Shown here: positions 1-12,191 of the stretch, in pieces | Layout of the letters: every line of letters begins with the position of its first letter | Numbering within the stretch: the stretch's first letter is position 1 | DNA from: Tardiphaga robiniae | GTDB lineage: Bacteria; Pseudomonadota; Alphaproteobacteria; Rhizobiales; Xanthobacteraceae | DNA length: 64,000 nt | Assembly: GCF_013359755.1 (NCBI RefSeq) | Contig: NZ_JABMCJ010000079.1 | Span: 166,430-230,429, forward strand | Direction: 5' to 3' | Position numbers and translations under genes: made by a program | Notes under the pieces: generated by a model | Told to the model about the DNA's origin: nothing | Seen by the model: the letters and a program-made list of their open reading frames with translations, nothing else | Databases searched by the model: none

Positions 1-660
1 CGAAACCTTGAAACAGAGGCCGGCCAGCAGAAACACCAGGCCGAACACCAGGCCGATATTGCCGGTCTTGGCTTCGGCGGCGATGCCGGCGAAGGACACC
101 GTGCCGGTGAAACCGTAGATCATAGAAGCGCCGTAGAGCAGCATGCCCGACGACAGCGCGCCGAGCACGAAATACTTCAGGCCGGCTTCGGTCGACTTTG
201 CATTGTCGCGGTTGGAGGCTGCGACGACATAGAGCGCAAGGCTCATCAGTTCGAGGCCGAGATACAGCATGATCAGGTCGCCGGCCGAGATCAGCACCAT
301 CATGCCGAGCGTCGAGAGCAGCACCAGGATGGCGTATTCGAAAATACGACGGGACTGATCCGCAAGGAATTCACGCGACAAGATCAGCGTCACGGCCGAC
401 GCGATGATCGCCAGCACCTTCAGGAAGCGCGCATAGTCATCGACGATGAAGCTGCCGCCGAAAGTGACATGCTTGCCCGCGGGCAACATGATTTCAGCCG
501 CGCCGACCACCACCAGCAGGCAGACGGCGAGCGTCGTGACGAGACCCGTGACCTTCGGTCCGTTGAAGGCACCGATCATCAGCAGCACCATGGCGCCGAC
601 CGCGAGCATCAGCTCCGGCAGTACGGGCAGCAGGGAATATCCGGCGGTCGTAATCGTCAT
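1..660 (-). CDS. nuoN: NADH-quinone oxidoreductase subunit N (3' part cut by window edge)
   Basis: Membrane subunit of respiratory complex I, one of the three antiporter-like proton-pumping subunits. The frame stays open from the ATG at 660 to base 1, giving 220 N-terminal residues; the family is about 480 residues, so more than half lies outside the window. Visible are hydrophobic helices typical of the MrpD/NuoN fold, including the stretch AASNRDNAKSTEAGLKYFVL, a NuoN-type signature. It is the last gene of the nuo operon and starts 25 bases after the nuoM stop. Identification is firm; only the C-terminus is missing. Confidence 0.95.
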   Translation of the reverse strand, partial: MTITTAGYSLLPVLPELMLAVGAMVLLMIGAFNGPKVTGLVTTLAVCLLVVVGAAEIMLPAGKHVTFGGSFIVDDYARFLKVLAIIASAVTLILSREFLADQSRRIFEYAILVLLSTLGMMVLISAGDLIMLYLGLELMSLALYVVAASNRDNAKSTEAGLKYFVLGALSSGMLLYGASMIYGFTGTVSFAGIAAEAKTGNIGLVFGLVFLLAGLCFKVS

Positions 661-685
661 TGCGCGTTATCCTGATCTGCTGCGG

Positions 686-2203
686 TCATTGCAGCAGCGC
701 GGCTGCCTTCACGGCAGACGTTGCAGCAGCGTAATTGTTAACGAGGAGCTGGATCGAAGCCGCCGACATATCGAGCACCGGCTTCGGATAGACTCCGAAC
801 AAAATGGTGAGAACGACCAGCGGCACCAGCACCAGGCCTTCCCGGAACGTGATGTCCTTGATGCCCTGCAGCGCAGGCTTGGTCAGTTCACCGAACACGA
901 CCTTGCGGTACAGCCACAGTGCATAGGCCGCCGACAGGATCACGCCGATGCTGGCGAATGTCGCCGTCGGGATCGAGACCTTGAAGGTGCCGATCAGCGT
1001 CAGGAATTCACCGACGAAGCCGGAGGTGCCGGGCAGACCGACATTGGCCATGGTGAAGACCATGAACAGCGCCGCATAGATCGGCATCCGGTTGACGAGG
1101 CCGCCATAGGCCGCGATCTCACGGGTATGCAGGCGGTCGTAGACGACGCCGACGCAGAGGAACAGCGCGCCCGACACGATGCCATGCGACACCATCTGGA
1201 ACACCGCGCCGGAGACGCCCTGTGTCGTGCCGGCGAAGATGCCCATGGTCACATAGCCCATATGCGCGACCGACGAGTAGGCGATCAGCTTCTTGATGTC
1301 TTCCTGCATCAGCGCGACCAGCGACGTGTAGACGATCGCGATCACGGAGAGCGTCCAGACCATCGGCGCGAAATAGAGAGAGGCATCCGGGAACATCGGC
1401 AGCGAGAAGCGCAGGAAGCCGTAACCGCCCATCTTCAGCATGATCGCAGCCAGTACGACTGAGCCTGCCGTCGGCGCTTCCACATGCGCGTCAGGCAGCC
1501 AGGTGTGCACTGGCCACATCGGCATCTTGACCGCGAAGGATGCGAAGAATGCCAGCCACGCCCATGTCTGCAGGCTCCGCGGCACGGCCGTGTGCATCAG
1601 CGTCGGGATGTCCGTTGTGCCCGCGTTCCAGTACAGCGCCATGATGGCCAGCAGCATCAGCACCGAGCCGAGGAACGTGTAGAGGAAGAACTTGAACGAG
1701 GCATAGACGCGGCGCGGGCCGCCCCAGATGCCGATGATCAGGAACATCGGGATCAGGCCGCCTTCGAAGAACAGATAGAACAGCACCAGATCCAGCGCCG
1801 AGAAGGTGCCGATCATCAGCGTTTCCAGGAACAGGAACGCGATCATGTATTCGCGGACGCGCTTGGTGACCGACTTCCAGCTGCACAGGATGCAGAACGG
1901 CATCAGGGCCGTGGTCAGGATTACGAAGGGCAGCGAAATGCCGTCCACACCCATATGGTAGTTGATGGTCGCGGCCAGCCAAGGCGCCTTTTCGACAAAC
2001 TGGAAGTCGCCGTTCGACGGGTCGAAGCGCATCACCAGGATCAGCGAGACCGCAAAAGTGATCAGCGTGGTCCAGAGCGCAATCCAGCGCGCATTGCCCT
2101 GCGCAGCCTCGTCGTCGCCGCGGCTGAGATAAATCAGGATCGCACCGACGATCGGCAGGAAGGTGACGACCGAAAGAACCGGCCATGTCATGACGGACGC
2201 CAT
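686..2203 (-). CDS. nuoM: NADH-quinone oxidoreductase subunit M
   Basis: Antiporter-like, proton-translocating membrane subunit of complex I, 505 residues, a normal family length. The sequence is almost entirely transmembrane helices and has the NuoM hallmarks [19 protein letters not shown] and the following helix [18 protein letters not shown], plus the conserved lysines of the antiporter core. It lies two bases after the nuoL stop (2206) and is followed by nuoN, as in other alphaproteobacteria. No unusual insertion seen. Confidence 0.97.
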   Translation of the reverse strand: MASVMTWPVLSVVTFLPIVGAILIYLSRGDDEAAQGNARWIALWTTLITFAVSLILVMRFDPSNGDFQFVEKAPWLAATINYHMGVDGISLPFVILTTALMPFCILCSWKSVTKRVREYMIAFLFLETLMIGTFSALDLVLFYLFFEGGLIPMFLIIGIWGGPRRVYASFKFFLYTFLGSVLMLLAIMALYWNAGTTDIPTLMHTAVPRSLQTWAWLAFFASFAVKMPMWPVHTWLPDAHVEAPTAGSVVLAAIMLKMGGYGFLRFSLPMFPDASLYFAPMVWTLSVIAIVYTSLVALMQEDIKKLIAYSSVAHMGYVTMGIFAGTTQGVSGAVFQMVSHGIVSGALFLCVGVVYDRLHTREIAAYGGLVNRMPIYAALFMVFTMANVGLPGTSGFVGEFLTLIGTFKVSIPTATFASIGVILSAAYALWLYRKVVFGELTKPALQGIKDITFREGLVLVPLVVLTILFGVYPKPVLDMSAASIQLLVNNYAAATSAVKAAALLQ

Positions 2204-2205
2204 TG

Positions 2206-4290
2206 TTACTGGCCCCCCAGGCCGAAGATAAACCAGGTGATCAACCCGGCGACGCCGATCAGCATCGCGAAGGCATAGTGATAGAGGTAGCCGGTCTGCA
2301 GCTTGACCACGCCGCGCGTGATATTGAGCACGCGGGCCGAGATACCATCAGGCCCGAGGCCGTCGATGATCATGCCGTCGCCCTTCTTCCACAGGAAGTG
2401 GCCGATCCACTTGGCCGGGCGAACGAAGATGATCTCGTAGAGCTCGTCGAAGTACCACTTGTTGAGCAGGAACTTGTAGAGCAGCGGATGCTGGTTCGCG
2501 AGTTCGACAGGCAAATACGGCTTGCGAACATAGAACAGATACGAAATCAGGAAACCGAGCACCATCATCACGGTCGGCACATAGGGCACCCAGCCCGGGA
2601 TGTGATGCATCTCTTCGATGATGTGCGGGTTCATCTTCAGCGATTCCCGAAAGAACTCGCCGACGTGATGACCAGCAAACAGCTCCTTGAACGGGAAGCC
2701 TGCGGCGAACGATCCGATGCCCAGCACGGCAAGCGGGACCAGCATCCACAGCGGCGCTTCATGCGCTGCATCGTAATGCTTCTTGTCGTGCGGCTCGCCA
2801 TGGAACGTCTTGAACACCAGACGCCATGAATAGAACGAGGTCAGCAGCGCAGCGACCACGGTCATCAGGAAGCCGTAGAAGGCGAACTGGGTGTGCGAGG
2901 CGTAAGCCGCTTCGATGATCGCGTCCTTTGAGAAGTAGCCGGCCGTGAACGGAAATCCGGTCAGCGCCAGCGTACCGATGGTCATCATCGCGTAAGTGAA
3001 CGGGATCTTGTTCCACAGGCCACCCATCTTCCGGATGTCCTGCTCGTGATGCATCGCATAGATCACCGAGCCCGAGCCCAGGAACAGCAGCGCCTTGAAG
3101 AAGGCATGCGTGAACAGGTGGAACATGGCGACCGAGTAAGCCCCCGTCCCCAGCGCCACGAACATGTAACCGAGCTGCGAACAGGTCGAGTAAGCGACGA
3201 TGCGCTTGATGTCGTTCTGCACCAGACCGATGGTCGCGGCGAAGAATGCCGTGGTCGCGCCGACCAGCATCACGACGGCCTGCGCATTCGGTGCGAGTTC
3301 GAACAGCGGCGACATGCGCGCCACCATGAAGACGCCGGCGGTAACCATGGTCGCGGCGTGGATCAGCGCCGACACAGGCGTCGGGCCTTCCATCGCGTCC
3401 GGCAACCAGGTGTGCAGCAGGAACTGGGCTGACTTGCCCATCGCGCCGACGAACAGCAGAAGACAGGTCAGCGTCAGCGCATCGGCGTGCCAGCCGAAGA
3501 AGTTGATCGTCTTGCCGGTCAGGCCAGGCGCGCTGGCAAAGATGGTGTCGAGATCGGTCGAGCCGACCAGCATGAACAGCGCGAAGATGCCGAGCAGGAA
3601 GCCGAAGTCGCCGACGCGGTTAACCACGAAGGCCTTGATCGCCGCCGCATTGGCCGAGGGCTTCTTGAACCAGAAACCGATCAGCAGGTAGCTGGCCAGA
3701 CCCACACCTTCCCAGCCGAAGAACAGCTGCAGCAGGTTATCCGCGGTCACCAGCATCAGCATCATGAAAGTGAACAGCGACAGATACGCCATGAAGCGCG
3801 GCCGGTTCGGATCATCTTCCATATAGCCGAGCGAATAGATGTGCACGAGCGACGACACCGTGGTGACGACGACCAGCATCACGGCGGTCAGCGTATCGAC
3901 GCGCAACGTCCAGGACAGCTGCAGGTCGCCCGAATTGATCCAGTTCAGCAGCACGATACGGGCATCGTGATGCATGAAGGCGACGTCCACGAAGGTCATC
4001 CAGGACAGCACCGCCGACACCACCAGAAGACCGGCGGTGATCAGCTCGGCCGCACGCGAGCCGAGTGCGGCCGGCTCGGCAACGTGGTGATGGTCGTCGT
4101 GATCATCGTGACCATGATCGTCATGCCCATGCGCAGCATGTGCATGCGCGCTGGCATCGCCGTGACCGTGGTCGTCATGCGCATGGTCCATCTCGTCGCC
4201 GCTCGGGTTACGCCCATGCGCACCCAGAATGGCGATGAAGCCTGCGATCAGCGCGCCGATCAGCGGCAGGAATACAAGAGCCTGGATCAT
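2206..4290 (-). CDS. nuoL: NADH-quinone oxidoreductase subunit L with histidine-rich insert
   Basis: Distal proton-pumping subunit of complex I, 694 residues, including the long C-terminal lateral helix region. The core signatures [20 protein letters not shown] and [18 protein letters not shown] are intact. An odd feature sits between the first and second membrane helices: residues 25 to 69 carry 15 histidines alternating with Asp, Gly and Ala, in a loop that is short in most homologues. The repeat-like DNA at about 4080-4220 encodes it. Such a stretch could bind Ni, Zn or Cu, but this is inference. The gene follows nuoK by 7 bases. Confidence 0.96.
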   Translation of the reverse strand: MIQALVFLPLIGALIAGFIAILGAHGRNPSGDEMDHAHDDHGHGDASAHAHAAHGHDDHGHDDHDDHHHVAEPAALGSRAAELITAGLLVVSAVLSWMTFVDVAFMHHDARIVLLNWINSGDLQLSWTLRVDTLTAVMLVVVTTVSSLVHIYSLGYMEDDPNRPRFMAYLSLFTFMMLMLVTADNLLQLFFGWEGVGLASYLLIGFWFKKPSANAAAIKAFVVNRVGDFGFLLGIFALFMLVGSTDLDTIFASAPGLTGKTINFFGWHADALTLTCLLLFVGAMGKSAQFLLHTWLPDAMEGPTPVSALIHAATMVTAGVFMVARMSPLFELAPNAQAVVMLVGATTAFFAATIGLVQNDIKRIVAYSTCSQLGYMFVALGTGAYSVAMFHLFTHAFFKALLFLGSGSVIYAMHHEQDIRKMGGLWNKIPFTYAMMTIGTLALTGFPFTAGYFSKDAIIEAAYASHTQFAFYGFLMTVVAALLTSFYSWRLVFKTFHGEPHDKKHYDAAHEAPLWMLVPLAVLGIGSFAAGFPFKELFAGHHVGEFFRESLKMNPHIIEEMHHIPGWVPYVPTVMMVLGFLISYLFYVRKPYLPVELANQHPLLYKFLLNKWYFDELYEIIFVRPAKWIGHFLWKKGDGMIIDGLGPDGISARVLNITRGVVKLQTGYLYHYAFAMLIGVAGLITWFIFGLGGQ

Positions 4291-4297
4291 AACTGGC

Positions 4298-4606
4298 TCA
4301 GCCCTTCATCAGATTGACGTCTTCAACCGCGATCGAGCCGCGGTTGCGGAAATAGACCACCAGCACGGCGAGACCGATCGCTGCTTCCGCAGCAGCCACG
4401 GTCAGCACCAGCAGCGCGAACACCTGCCCGACGATGTCGCCGAGGAAGGTCGAGAACGCCACCATGTTGATGTTGACGGCGAGCAGGATCAGCTCGATCG
4501 ACATCAGGATGACGATGATGTTCTTGCGGTTCAGGAAGATGCCGAGAATGCCCAGCGTGAACAGGATCGCTGCGACCGCCAGATAGTGTCCGAGACCGAT
4601 CGTCAT
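4298..4606 (-). CDS. nuoK: NADH-quinone oxidoreductase subunit K
   Basis: Small membrane subunit of complex I (102 residues, three predicted helices), homologous to mitochondrial ND4L. The helix with conserved glutamate, seen as [20 protein letters not shown], identifies it; that glutamate belongs to the proton channel. Its ATG overlaps the nuoJ stop by 4 bases (4603-4606), indicating translational coupling. Confidence 0.97.
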   Translation of the reverse strand: MTIGLGHYLAVAAILFTLGILGIFLNRKNIIVILMSIELILLAVNINMVAFSTFLGDIVGQVFALLVLTVAAAEAAIGLAVLVVYFRNRGSIAVEDVNLMKG

Positions 4607-5241
4607 TTGACCCAGCTCCCCGCGTCGGCGTCCTGCAGGCCCTGCCCGGTCGCGACCTTGCGCACTTCCATCGCCAGTTCCGGATTGCGCGCGTTCTGAA
4701 CATTGATGTCCTGGCGCCGGACTTTGACCTTGTGACGCAGCGTCAGCACGATCGCGCCGATCATCGCCACCAGCAGCACCATGCCGGCCAGCTGGAAGTA
4801 ATGGATGTACTTCGTATAGAGCACGAGGCCGAGCGCCTCCGTGTTGCTCACATTCGTCGGGATCGCCGCCGTGATCGACTTGGTGACGTTCGGGTTCATT
4901 ACCCAGCCACCTGCGACCAGCAGCAATTCGGCGAGGAAGATCGCACCGATCACCAGACCAAACGGCAGATACTGAATGAAGCCTTCGCGCAGCTGCGTGA
5001 AGTCGACGTCGAGCATCATGATGACGAACAGGAACAGCACTGCGACGGCGCCGACATAGACGACGATCAGCAGCATCGCCAGGAATTCGGCGCCCATCAG
5101 CACGAACAGGCCCGAGGCGTTGACGAAGGCCAGGATGAGGAACAGCACGGAATGCACGGGATTGCGCGAGGCAATCACCATGACCGCGGAAGCCACGCAG
5201 ATGCTGGCGAACAGATAGAAGAACAATGCGGGAAGGATCAT
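4603..5241 (-). CDS. nuoJ: NADH-quinone oxidoreductase subunit J
   Basis: Membrane subunit of complex I (ND6 homologue), 212 residues with about five helices. The conserved segment [20 protein letters not shown] contains the pi-bulge region of helix 3. The C-terminal tail after residue 165 is hydrophilic and basic, as in other rhizobial NuoJ. It lies 9 bases downstream of nuoI and overlaps nuoK. Confidence 0.97.
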   Translation of the reverse strand: MILPALFFYLFASICVASAVMVIASRNPVHSVLFLILAFVNASGLFVLMGAEFLAMLLIVVYVGAVAVLFLFVIMMLDVDFTQLREGFIQYLPFGLVIGAIFLAELLLVAGGWVMNPNVTKSITAAIPTNVSNTEALGLVLYTKYIHYFQLAGMVLLVAMIGAIVLTLRHKVKVRRQDINVQNARNPELAMEVRKVATGQGLQDADAGSWVK

Positions 5242-5250
5242 CTGGTCACC

Positions 5251-5739
5251 TTACCGGTACGGCGCGTCGAGTTCGATTGACTTCGCAATCTCGCGCTCCC
5301 AGCGGTCGCCGTTGGCGAGCAATTTCGCCTTGTCATAATAGAGTTCCTCACGCGTCTCGGTGGCGAACTCGAAGTTCGGTCCCTCGACGATCGCATCCAC
5401 CGGACAGGCCTCCTGGCACAGTCCGCAATAGATGCATTTCACCATGTCGATGTCGTAGCGGACGGTACGGCGCGTCCCATCGTTGCGGCGCGGGCCGGCT
5501 TCGATGGTGATGGCCTGCGCCGGACACACCGCTTCGCAGAGCTTGCAGGCGATGCAGCGCTCTTCACCGTTCGGATAGCGGCGCAGCGCATGCTCACCGC
5601 GGAAACGCGGCGAGATCGGCCCCTTCTCGAACGGATAGTTCAGCGTCGGCTTCGGCTTGAAGAAATACCGCATGGCGAGGACGAACGCCGAAACGAACTC
5701 CGCCAGCAGAAGCGAATGAGCTGTTGCCCTGATATTCAT
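5251..5739 (-). CDS. nuoI: NADH-quinone oxidoreductase subunit I (two 4Fe-4S clusters)
   Basis: Peripheral-arm ferredoxin-like subunit that passes electrons through clusters N6a and N6b toward NuoB. Two complete 4Fe-4S motifs are visible, [12 protein letters not shown] and [12 protein letters not shown]. The start chosen is the ATG at 5739 (162 residues, starting MNIRATAHS) because a GAGGT element precedes it and it matches the usual family length; a longer frame opens at 5760. The gene begins 7 bases after the nuoH stop. Confidence 0.96.
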   Translation of the reverse strand: MNIRATAHSLLLAEFVSAFVLAMRYFFKPKPTLNYPFEKGPISPRFRGEHALRRYPNGEERCIACKLCEAVCPAQAITIEAGPRRNDGTRRTVRYDIDMVKCIYCGLCQEACPVDAIVEGPNFEFATETREELYYDKAKLLANGDRWEREIAKSIELDAPYR

Positions 5740-5746
5740 AGTGACC

Positions 5747-6772
5747 TCATTTCGGAGCAAGGCCCCCGAATTGCAGCACGGCAGCGACGATGATGACGTA
5801 CGCCAACGACAGCGGCAGAAACACCTTCCAGCCCAGACGCATCAGCTGGTCGTAGCGGTAGCGCGGCACGATCGCCTTCGCCATCGCAATCAGGAAGAAC
5901 ATGAACATCACCTTGATGGCGAACCAGATGATGCCTGGCACCCAGGTGAATGGCGCGAACGGGATCGGCGACAGCCAACCGCCGAGAAACAGGATCGTTG
6001 CCAGCGCGCACATGGTGACGATGGCAACATATTCGCCGAGCATGAACAGCAGATACGGGGTCGAGCCGTATTCGGTCATGAAGCCCGCGACCAGTTCCGA
6101 TTCCGCTTCGACGAGGTCGAAGGGCGGACGGTTGGTTTCAGCCAGCGCCGAGACGTAGAAGATCACGAACATCGGGAACAGCGGGATCCAATACCAGCCG
6201 AGGATACCCCACTTCGAGTCCTGCGCGGCGACGATGGCCGTCAGGTTCAGCGAACCGACGCAGAGCAAGACCGTGATGATGACGAAGCCGATCGAGACTT
6301 CGTAGGACACCATCTGCGCGGCGGCGCGCAGCGCCGACAGGAACGGATATTTCGAATTCGACGACCAGCCGGCCATGATGATGCCGTAGACCGACAGCGA
6401 CGAGATCGCGAAGATGTAGAGCACGCCGACATTGATGTCGGAGATCACCCAGCCGAGATCCATCGGGATCACCGCCCAGGCCGCCAGCGCGAGCACGCAG
6501 GACACCAGCGGCGCCAGCAGGAACACGCCCTTGTTGGAGCTGGAAGGAACCACCGGCTCCTTCAACACGAATTTCAGCAAGTCCGCGAAGGATTGCAGCA
6601 GGCCGAATGGCCCGACCACGTTGGGGCCACGGCGGATCTGTACCGCCGCCCAGATCTTGCGGTCAGCCAGCAGGATGTAGGCAATCGCAATCAAGAGCAC
6701 CACGAGCACAAGGAGGCTCTGCGCGACCATGATGATCAGCGGCCACAGGGTGCTTGTCCAGAATTCAGCCAT
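5747..6772 (-). CDS. nuoH: NADH-quinone oxidoreductase subunit H
   Basis: Membrane subunit of complex I (ND1 homologue), 341 residues, forming part of the quinone-binding chamber. Family marks include [20 protein letters not shown] near the N-terminus, the acidic loop [20 protein letters not shown] that contacts quinone, and a C-terminal [13 protein letters not shown]. It starts 4 bases after the nuoG stop and precedes nuoI. Confidence 0.97.
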   Translation of the reverse strand: MAEFWTSTLWPLIIMVAQSLLVLVVLLIAIAYILLADRKIWAAVQIRRGPNVVGPFGLLQSFADLLKFVLKEPVVPSSSNKGVFLLAPLVSCVLALAAWAVIPMDLGWVISDINVGVLYIFAISSLSVYGIIMAGWSSNSKYPFLSALRAAAQMVSYEVSIGFVIITVLLCVGSLNLTAIVAAQDSKWGILGWYWIPLFPMFVIFYVSALAETNRPPFDLVEAESELVAGFMTEYGSTPYLLFMLGEYVAIVTMCALATILFLGGWLSPIPFAPFTWVPGIIWFAIKVMFMFFLIAMAKAIVPRYRYDQLMRLGWKVFLPLSLAYVIIVAAVLQFGGLAPK

Positions 6773-6776
6773 CGGT

Positions 6777-8852
6777 TTACTCCGCCGCCGTCAGCATCTG
6801 GCCGGAGGCCAGGCGGGAGCATTCCGCCATGATGGCTGACGCACGCGCGATCGGGTTGGTCAGGTAGAAGTCCTCAACGGAGGCCTTGAACGGTGTCTTG
6901 TCGACAGTGCCGCCCTTGCCCGCAAGGGTCTTGATCGCACCGGCATCGCCGGCCTCGATCTGATCGATGCGCATCAGGTGCGGTGCAGCCTTGAAGATCG
7001 CCTGCCGCAAGGCAGCCAGCGAGTCGTAAGGCAGCTTGTGGCCGAGCACGTCGGACAATGCGCGGATCACCGCCCAGTCCTCGCGGGCATCGCCCGGCGG
7101 GAAACCGGCGCGTTCCGCCATCTGCACGCGGCCTTCGGTGTTGACGAAGATGCCGGACTTTTCGGTATAGGCCGCACCCGGCAGGATCACGTCGGCGCGA
7201 TGCGCACCGCGGTCACCATGGGTGCCGATGTAGACGACGAAAGTGCCGTCAGCGACTTTCACGTCGTCGGCGCCGAGCGAGAACAGCACGTCGAGCGAAC
7301 CGGCCGAGGTCATCTGCGCGAGGCTCAGGCTGCCCGAGGTCGGCGCGAAGCCGATATCGAGCGCGCCGACCGTCGAGGCTGCCGTCTGCAGCACCGCAAA
7401 ACCGTTCCAGCCGTCCTTGATCACGCCGAAGTCCGAAGCGAGCTTGGCAGCCGCCGCGAGCACCGCAGCGCCATCGGCACGTGCGGCCACACCGGCGCCC
7501 ACCAGCACGATCGGATGCTTGGCGTTCTTCAGCACATCGGCGAAGGCGTTCTTGCCGGCGACGAGTTCGGCCAGCGAGTCCGTGCCGGCGCCGAGATAGT
7601 CGTAGCGATAGGTCAGATCGGCCTTCTCGCCGATCACGCCGACCTTCAACGCACCGGTGCGCCATGCCTTGCGGATGCGCGCGTTGAGAACGGCGGCTTC
7701 CTTGCGCGGATTGGCGCCCACGATCAGCAGCGCATCGGCCTGCTCGATGCCGGCGATGGTCGGGTTGAAAATGTAGGACGCGCGGCCGGCGGCCGCATCG
7801 AAAGCGCCTGCGCTCTGGGTCGCCAGATTGGCCGAGCCCATGCTTGCGAGCAGTTGCTTCAGCGCGAACATTTCCTCGACGGCGGCGAGATCGCCAGCGA
7901 TGGCACCGATCTTCTTGCTGCCGGCAACCTTCGCAGCGATGGCACTGAACGCTTCAGCCCAGGTCGCAGCGCGCAGCTTGCCGTTGTCGCGGATATAGGG
8001 ACGATCGAGACGCTGCGTGCGCAGGCCGTCAACGATGTGGCGGGTCTTGTCGGAGATCCATTCCTCGTTCACCGCCTCATTGACACGCGGCAGGATGCGC
8101 ATCACTTCGCGGCCACGGGTATCGACGCGGATCGCCGAGCCGACGGCGTCCATGACGTCGATAGACTGGGTCTTGCCGAGCTCCCACGGACGCGCGGCGA
8201 AAGCGTAAGGCTTCGAGGTCAGCGCACCGACCGGGCAGATATCGACCAGGTTACCCTGCAGCTCCGACGTCAGTGCCGTTTCGAGGAACGAGGTGATTTC
8301 CATGTCCTCGCCGCGGCCGGTCGCGCCCATTTCCGGCACGCCGCAGATCTCGGCGGCGAAACGAACGCAGCGCGTGCACTGGATGCAGCGGTTCATCGAG
8401 GTCTTCACCAGCGCGCCGAGATACTTGTCCTCGACCGCGCGCTTGTTTTCGGCAAAGCGCGACGTGTCGACGCCATAGCCCATCGCCTGATCCTGCAGAT
8501 CGCACTCGCCGCCCTGATCGCAGATCGGGCAATCCAGCGGGTGGTTGATCAGCAGGAATTCCATCACGCCTTCGCGTGCCTTCTTGACCATCGGCGAACG
8601 CGTCGAGATTTCCGGCGGTTCTCCCTTGGGACCAGGCCGGCAATCGCGCACGCCCCAGGCGCAGCTCGCGACCGGCTTCGGTCCGCCCTTCACCTCGACC
8701 AGGCACATGCGGCAATTGCCGGCGATCGACAGGCGCTCGTGGTAGCAGAAGCGCGGGATTTCGGCGCCGGCGGCTTCACACGCTTGCAGCAGCGTGTATT
8801 CCGCGGGGACCTCGATCTCTTTGCCGTCGATGATCAGTTTCGTCATAGCCAT
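6777..8852 (-). CDS. nuoG: NADH-quinone oxidoreductase subunit G
   Basis: Large iron-sulfur subunit of the peripheral arm, 691 residues. In order: an N-terminal 2Fe-2S ferredoxin domain ([15 protein letters not shown] and the later SCAWGVRDC), the His-Cys3 4Fe-4S segment ([17 protein letters not shown]), a second 4Fe-4S set ([16 protein letters not shown] with a later DICPVGAL), then a molybdopterin-oxidoreductase-like domain that in complex I carries no cofactor. The ATG at 8852 is chosen because GGAG lies 8 bases upstream and the protein then begins directly with the ferredoxin domain; the open frame extends further to 8987 without homologous-looking sequence. Confidence 0.96.
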   Translation of the reverse strand: MAMTKLIIDGKEIEVPAEYTLLQACEAAGAEIPRFCYHERLSIAGNCRMCLVEVKGGPKPVASCAWGVRDCRPGPKGEPPEISTRSPMVKKAREGVMEFLLINHPLDCPICDQGGECDLQDQAMGYGVDTSRFAENKRAVEDKYLGALVKTSMNRCIQCTRCVRFAAEICGVPEMGATGRGEDMEITSFLETALTSELQGNLVDICPVGALTSKPYAFAARPWELGKTQSIDVMDAVGSAIRVDTRGREVMRILPRVNEAVNEEWISDKTRHIVDGLRTQRLDRPYIRDNGKLRAATWAEAFSAIAAKVAGSKKIGAIAGDLAAVEEMFALKQLLASMGSANLATQSAGAFDAAAGRASYIFNPTIAGIEQADALLIVGANPRKEAAVLNARIRKAWRTGALKVGVIGEKADLTYRYDYLGAGTDSLAELVAGKNAFADVLKNAKHPIVLVGAGVAARADGAAVLAAAAKLASDFGVIKDGWNGFAVLQTAASTVGALDIGFAPTSGSLSLAQMTSAGSLDVLFSLGADDVKVADGTFVVYIGTHGDRGAHRADVILPGAAYTEKSGIFVNTEGRVQMAERAGFPPGDAREDWAVIRALSDVLGHKLPYDSLAALRQAIFKAAPHLMRIDQIEAGDAGAIKTLAGKGGTVDKTPFKASVEDFYLTNPIARASAIMAECSRLASGQMLTAAE

Positions 8853-8857
8853 GCGCC

Positions 8858-10183
<1,326 letters not shown>

Positions 10184-10194
10184 GGCTTCCTCGA

Positions 10195-10359
10195 TCAGCG
10201 ATTGGATTGCTTGTAGGCGAGCATCGCGGCGCAACCGCCGAACACAACGGCCCACAACAGACTTGATTCAAGCGTGGCGTTCAAAAAGAAACGCTGCAGC
10301 GAGAAAATGAACGCAGCTGCGACCATCGTATGCAGTGCGATGTAGAGCCACTTGTTCAT
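10195..10359 (-). CDS. Small membrane protein inside the nuo operon
   Basis: A 54-residue frame between nuoE and nuoF, in the same direction, starting ATG at 10359 ([20 protein letters not shown]). Two hydrophobic stretches, about residues 5-20 and 33-48, suggest two short membrane helices joined by a polar loop. It lies 46 bases after nuoE and ends 11 bases before nuoF, which fits an operon member better than chance. I do not recognise a family. It could be an accessory or assembly factor of complex I, but only its position supports that. Existence is fairly likely; function unknown. Confidence 0.6.
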   Translation of the reverse strand: MNKWLYIALHTMVAAAFIFSLQRFFLNATLESSLLWAVVFGGCAAMLAYKQSNR

Positions 10360-10405
10360 TGCCGCGTCCCCGACAGCGTTGCAAATTTCATCGACAGCGC
10401 GCGCG

Positions 10406-11212
10406 TCATTTCTTCGGCTCCTTGGGAGTCTTCGGCTCCTTGGGAGCGCCAGCTTTCGGCGGATTAGCCTTGGTCGCATCAGCCGCCGGCGGCTTCGGCG
10501 CCGGGCGCTCCTGCACATTGGCCGACTCGGTTTGCTTCTTCGGCTCGGCATCGGCGAGCGCGGGTTCCTTCGGCATATCCAGAACCTTCGTGTATGTGGC
10601 GGCGCCACCGCTCGTCATCACACGCGCGCCGCCTTCGGGCGCTGCAAACTGACGGCCGATCTGCGAACCCGGCTTCGGCGGCGTGCCGGCAGCGAAACCG
10701 TCGATCAGCTTGTTCATGCTTTCTTTGGTGAGGTCTTCGTAAGTGTCGCTCCAGATCATCGCCATCGGGGCGTTGACGCAGGCGCCGAGGCACTCGACCT
10801 CTTCCCACGAGAAATCGCCATCTGCGGACAGATGGAACGGGTCGTGATGGATGCGATGCTGACAGACGTCGATCAGATCGCCGGCGCCGCGCAGCATGCA
10901 AGGCGTGGTACCGCAGACCTGAATATGCGCCTTCTTGCCGACCGGCTGCAGCTGGAACTGGGTGTAGAAGGTCGCGACTTCGAGCACGCGGATATAGGGC
11001 ATTTCCAGCATGTCGGCGACGACGCGGATCGCGGCTTCCGAGACCCAGCCAGCCTGCTGCTCCTGTGCGCGCCACAGGATCGCGATCACGGCTGATGCCT
11101 GACGGCCGGGCGGATAATGCGTGATCTGCTCTTTCGCCCACGCCAGATTCTCGGGCGTGAATTCAAACGAAGCGGGCTGAACTTCTTTCGGAGCCAAACG
11201 GCGGACGGACAT
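10406..11212 (-). CDS. nuoE: NADH-quinone oxidoreductase subunit E with Pro/Lys-rich C-terminal tail
   Basis: Thioredoxin-fold 2Fe-2S subunit (cluster N1a) of the NADH module. With the start at 11212 ([11 protein letters not shown]) it has 268 residues. The four cluster cysteines are C100, C105, C141 and C145 (CGTTPC and CLGAC). The family core ends near residue 210; residues about 215-268 form a low-complexity tail rich in Pro, Lys, Ala and Glu, ending in repeats of the kind [12 protein letters not shown]. Such tails occur in several rhizobial NuoE proteins. It begins 10 bases after the FkbM-like gene. Confidence 0.95.
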   Translation of the reverse strand: MSVRRLAPKEVQPASFEFTPENLAWAKEQITHYPPGRQASAVIAILWRAQEQQAGWVSEAAIRVVADMLEMPYIRVLEVATFYTQFQLQPVGKKAHIQVCGTTPCMLRGAGDLIDVCQHRIHHDPFHLSADGDFSWEEVECLGACVNAPMAMIWSDTYEDLTKESMNKLIDGFAAGTPPKPGSQIGRQFAAPEGGARVMTSGGAATYTKVLDMPKEPALADAEPKKQTESANVQERPAPKPPAADATKANPPKAGAPKEPKTPKEPKK

Positions 11213-11222
11213 GTCTAGTCTC

Positions 11223-12191
11223 TCAATGAGTGCGGCGCGCCGCGCTCGCATTCAGGCTGTTGATGCGGTCGAGCCAGAACGCACTCGATGTGCCAAACAC
11301 GTTGTAGCCAACATGTGTGGACACCTTGATGCGATCGAGGATCGACAACTCGGTCACGGTTTCGAAACGGTTGGTGGCGGGATCATGCACGATCAGCTTG
11401 AGCGGCGTTTGATCCAGGATAAAGCGTGAGACGGTGTGATGCGGGTCATTGCCGTGCTCTTCGCACATGATGACCGAGTCGCCCTGCAGCAATCGTGCGC
11501 CGCCCTTGATGGCCTCGATCTCGACGCCTTCGACGTCGAGCTTGATCAGATATTTGCCCGACATCGACACCTTGCCGTCGTCGAGCAGATTGTCGAGCGA
11601 GATCACCGGCACCTCCTCGCCGCCGGCATTCGGATCGCCAGCGATGCTGAAAGCTTCGTGCTTGGTACCCGATAGATGCGCCGTACCACGCTGCGAGCCG
11701 ATCGCGCATTTGATGACGTCGAACCGGTCACCATTGATCCTGGCGTTAGTGGCGAGTTTGGCGAAATTGTCGAACGACGGCTCGATCGCGATCGCCTTGT
11801 GCGAGCCGAACGGTCCGCTCGACACCAGCACCGACCAGTATCCGTAATTCGCGCCGCAATCGAGCAGCGTGTAATCGACATCGATCGAGTTCCGGAACAA
11901 CACCTCAAGCTCGTCTTCATAGGAGAAGGTGCGGTTGAGCAACTTGCTCCAGTAGCCATCGCCGAACGGGAACGCGAACAGCGCATCCGCATTCAGCTTC
12001 ACCACGAGATCGCGCGCCGGCAGCACCGTCCTGCGCATCAGATTGGCGCACATGTTGTAGCCGCGATGCGAGAACGAAGATGAGATCTTCGAGCCAACCA
12101 CCAGCGCACAGGCCATCGCACGTTCCCAGAGATTCACGCTCTGGAGAACGCCGGACGCCCGGTCAAACTGTATGGGAGGCGTCAGCGTCAC
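11223..12191 (-). CDS. FkbM family methyltransferase embedded in the nuo operon
   Basis: Predicted SAM-dependent methyltransferase, 322 residues. The motif [11 protein letters not shown] (SAM motif I of FkbM proteins) and the downstream [19 protein letters not shown] match the FkbM family, whose members methylate sugars or other small molecules. The likely start is GTG at 12191: it overlaps the nuoD stop as GTGA, so translation is probably coupled to nuoD, and nuoE starts 10 bases after its stop. It is therefore a genuine operon member although no complex I subunit has this fold. An alternative start is the internal Met at MACALVVG. Its substrate cannot be deduced. Confidence 0.82.
   Translation of the reverse strand: MTLTPPIQFDRASGVLQSVNLWERAMACALVVGSKISSSFSHRGYNMCANLMRRTVLPARDLVVKLNADALFAFPFGDGYWSKLLNRTFSYEDELEVLFRNSIDVDYTLLDCGANYGYWSVLVSSGPFGSHKAIAIEPSFDNFAKLATNARINGDRFDVIKCAIGSQRGTAHLSGTKHEAFSIAGDPNAGGEEVPVISLDNLLDDGKVSMSGKYLIKLDVEGVEIEAIKGGARLLQGDSVIMCEEHGNDPHHTVSRFILDQTPLKLIVHDPATNRFETVTELSILDRIKVSTHVGYNVFGTSSAFWLDRINSLNASAARRTH

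Noticed and set aside
4041..4223. Met/Thr/Arg-rich frames opposite the NuoL His-rich loop
   Set aside because: They are shadow frames caused by the repetitive His codons on the minus strand.
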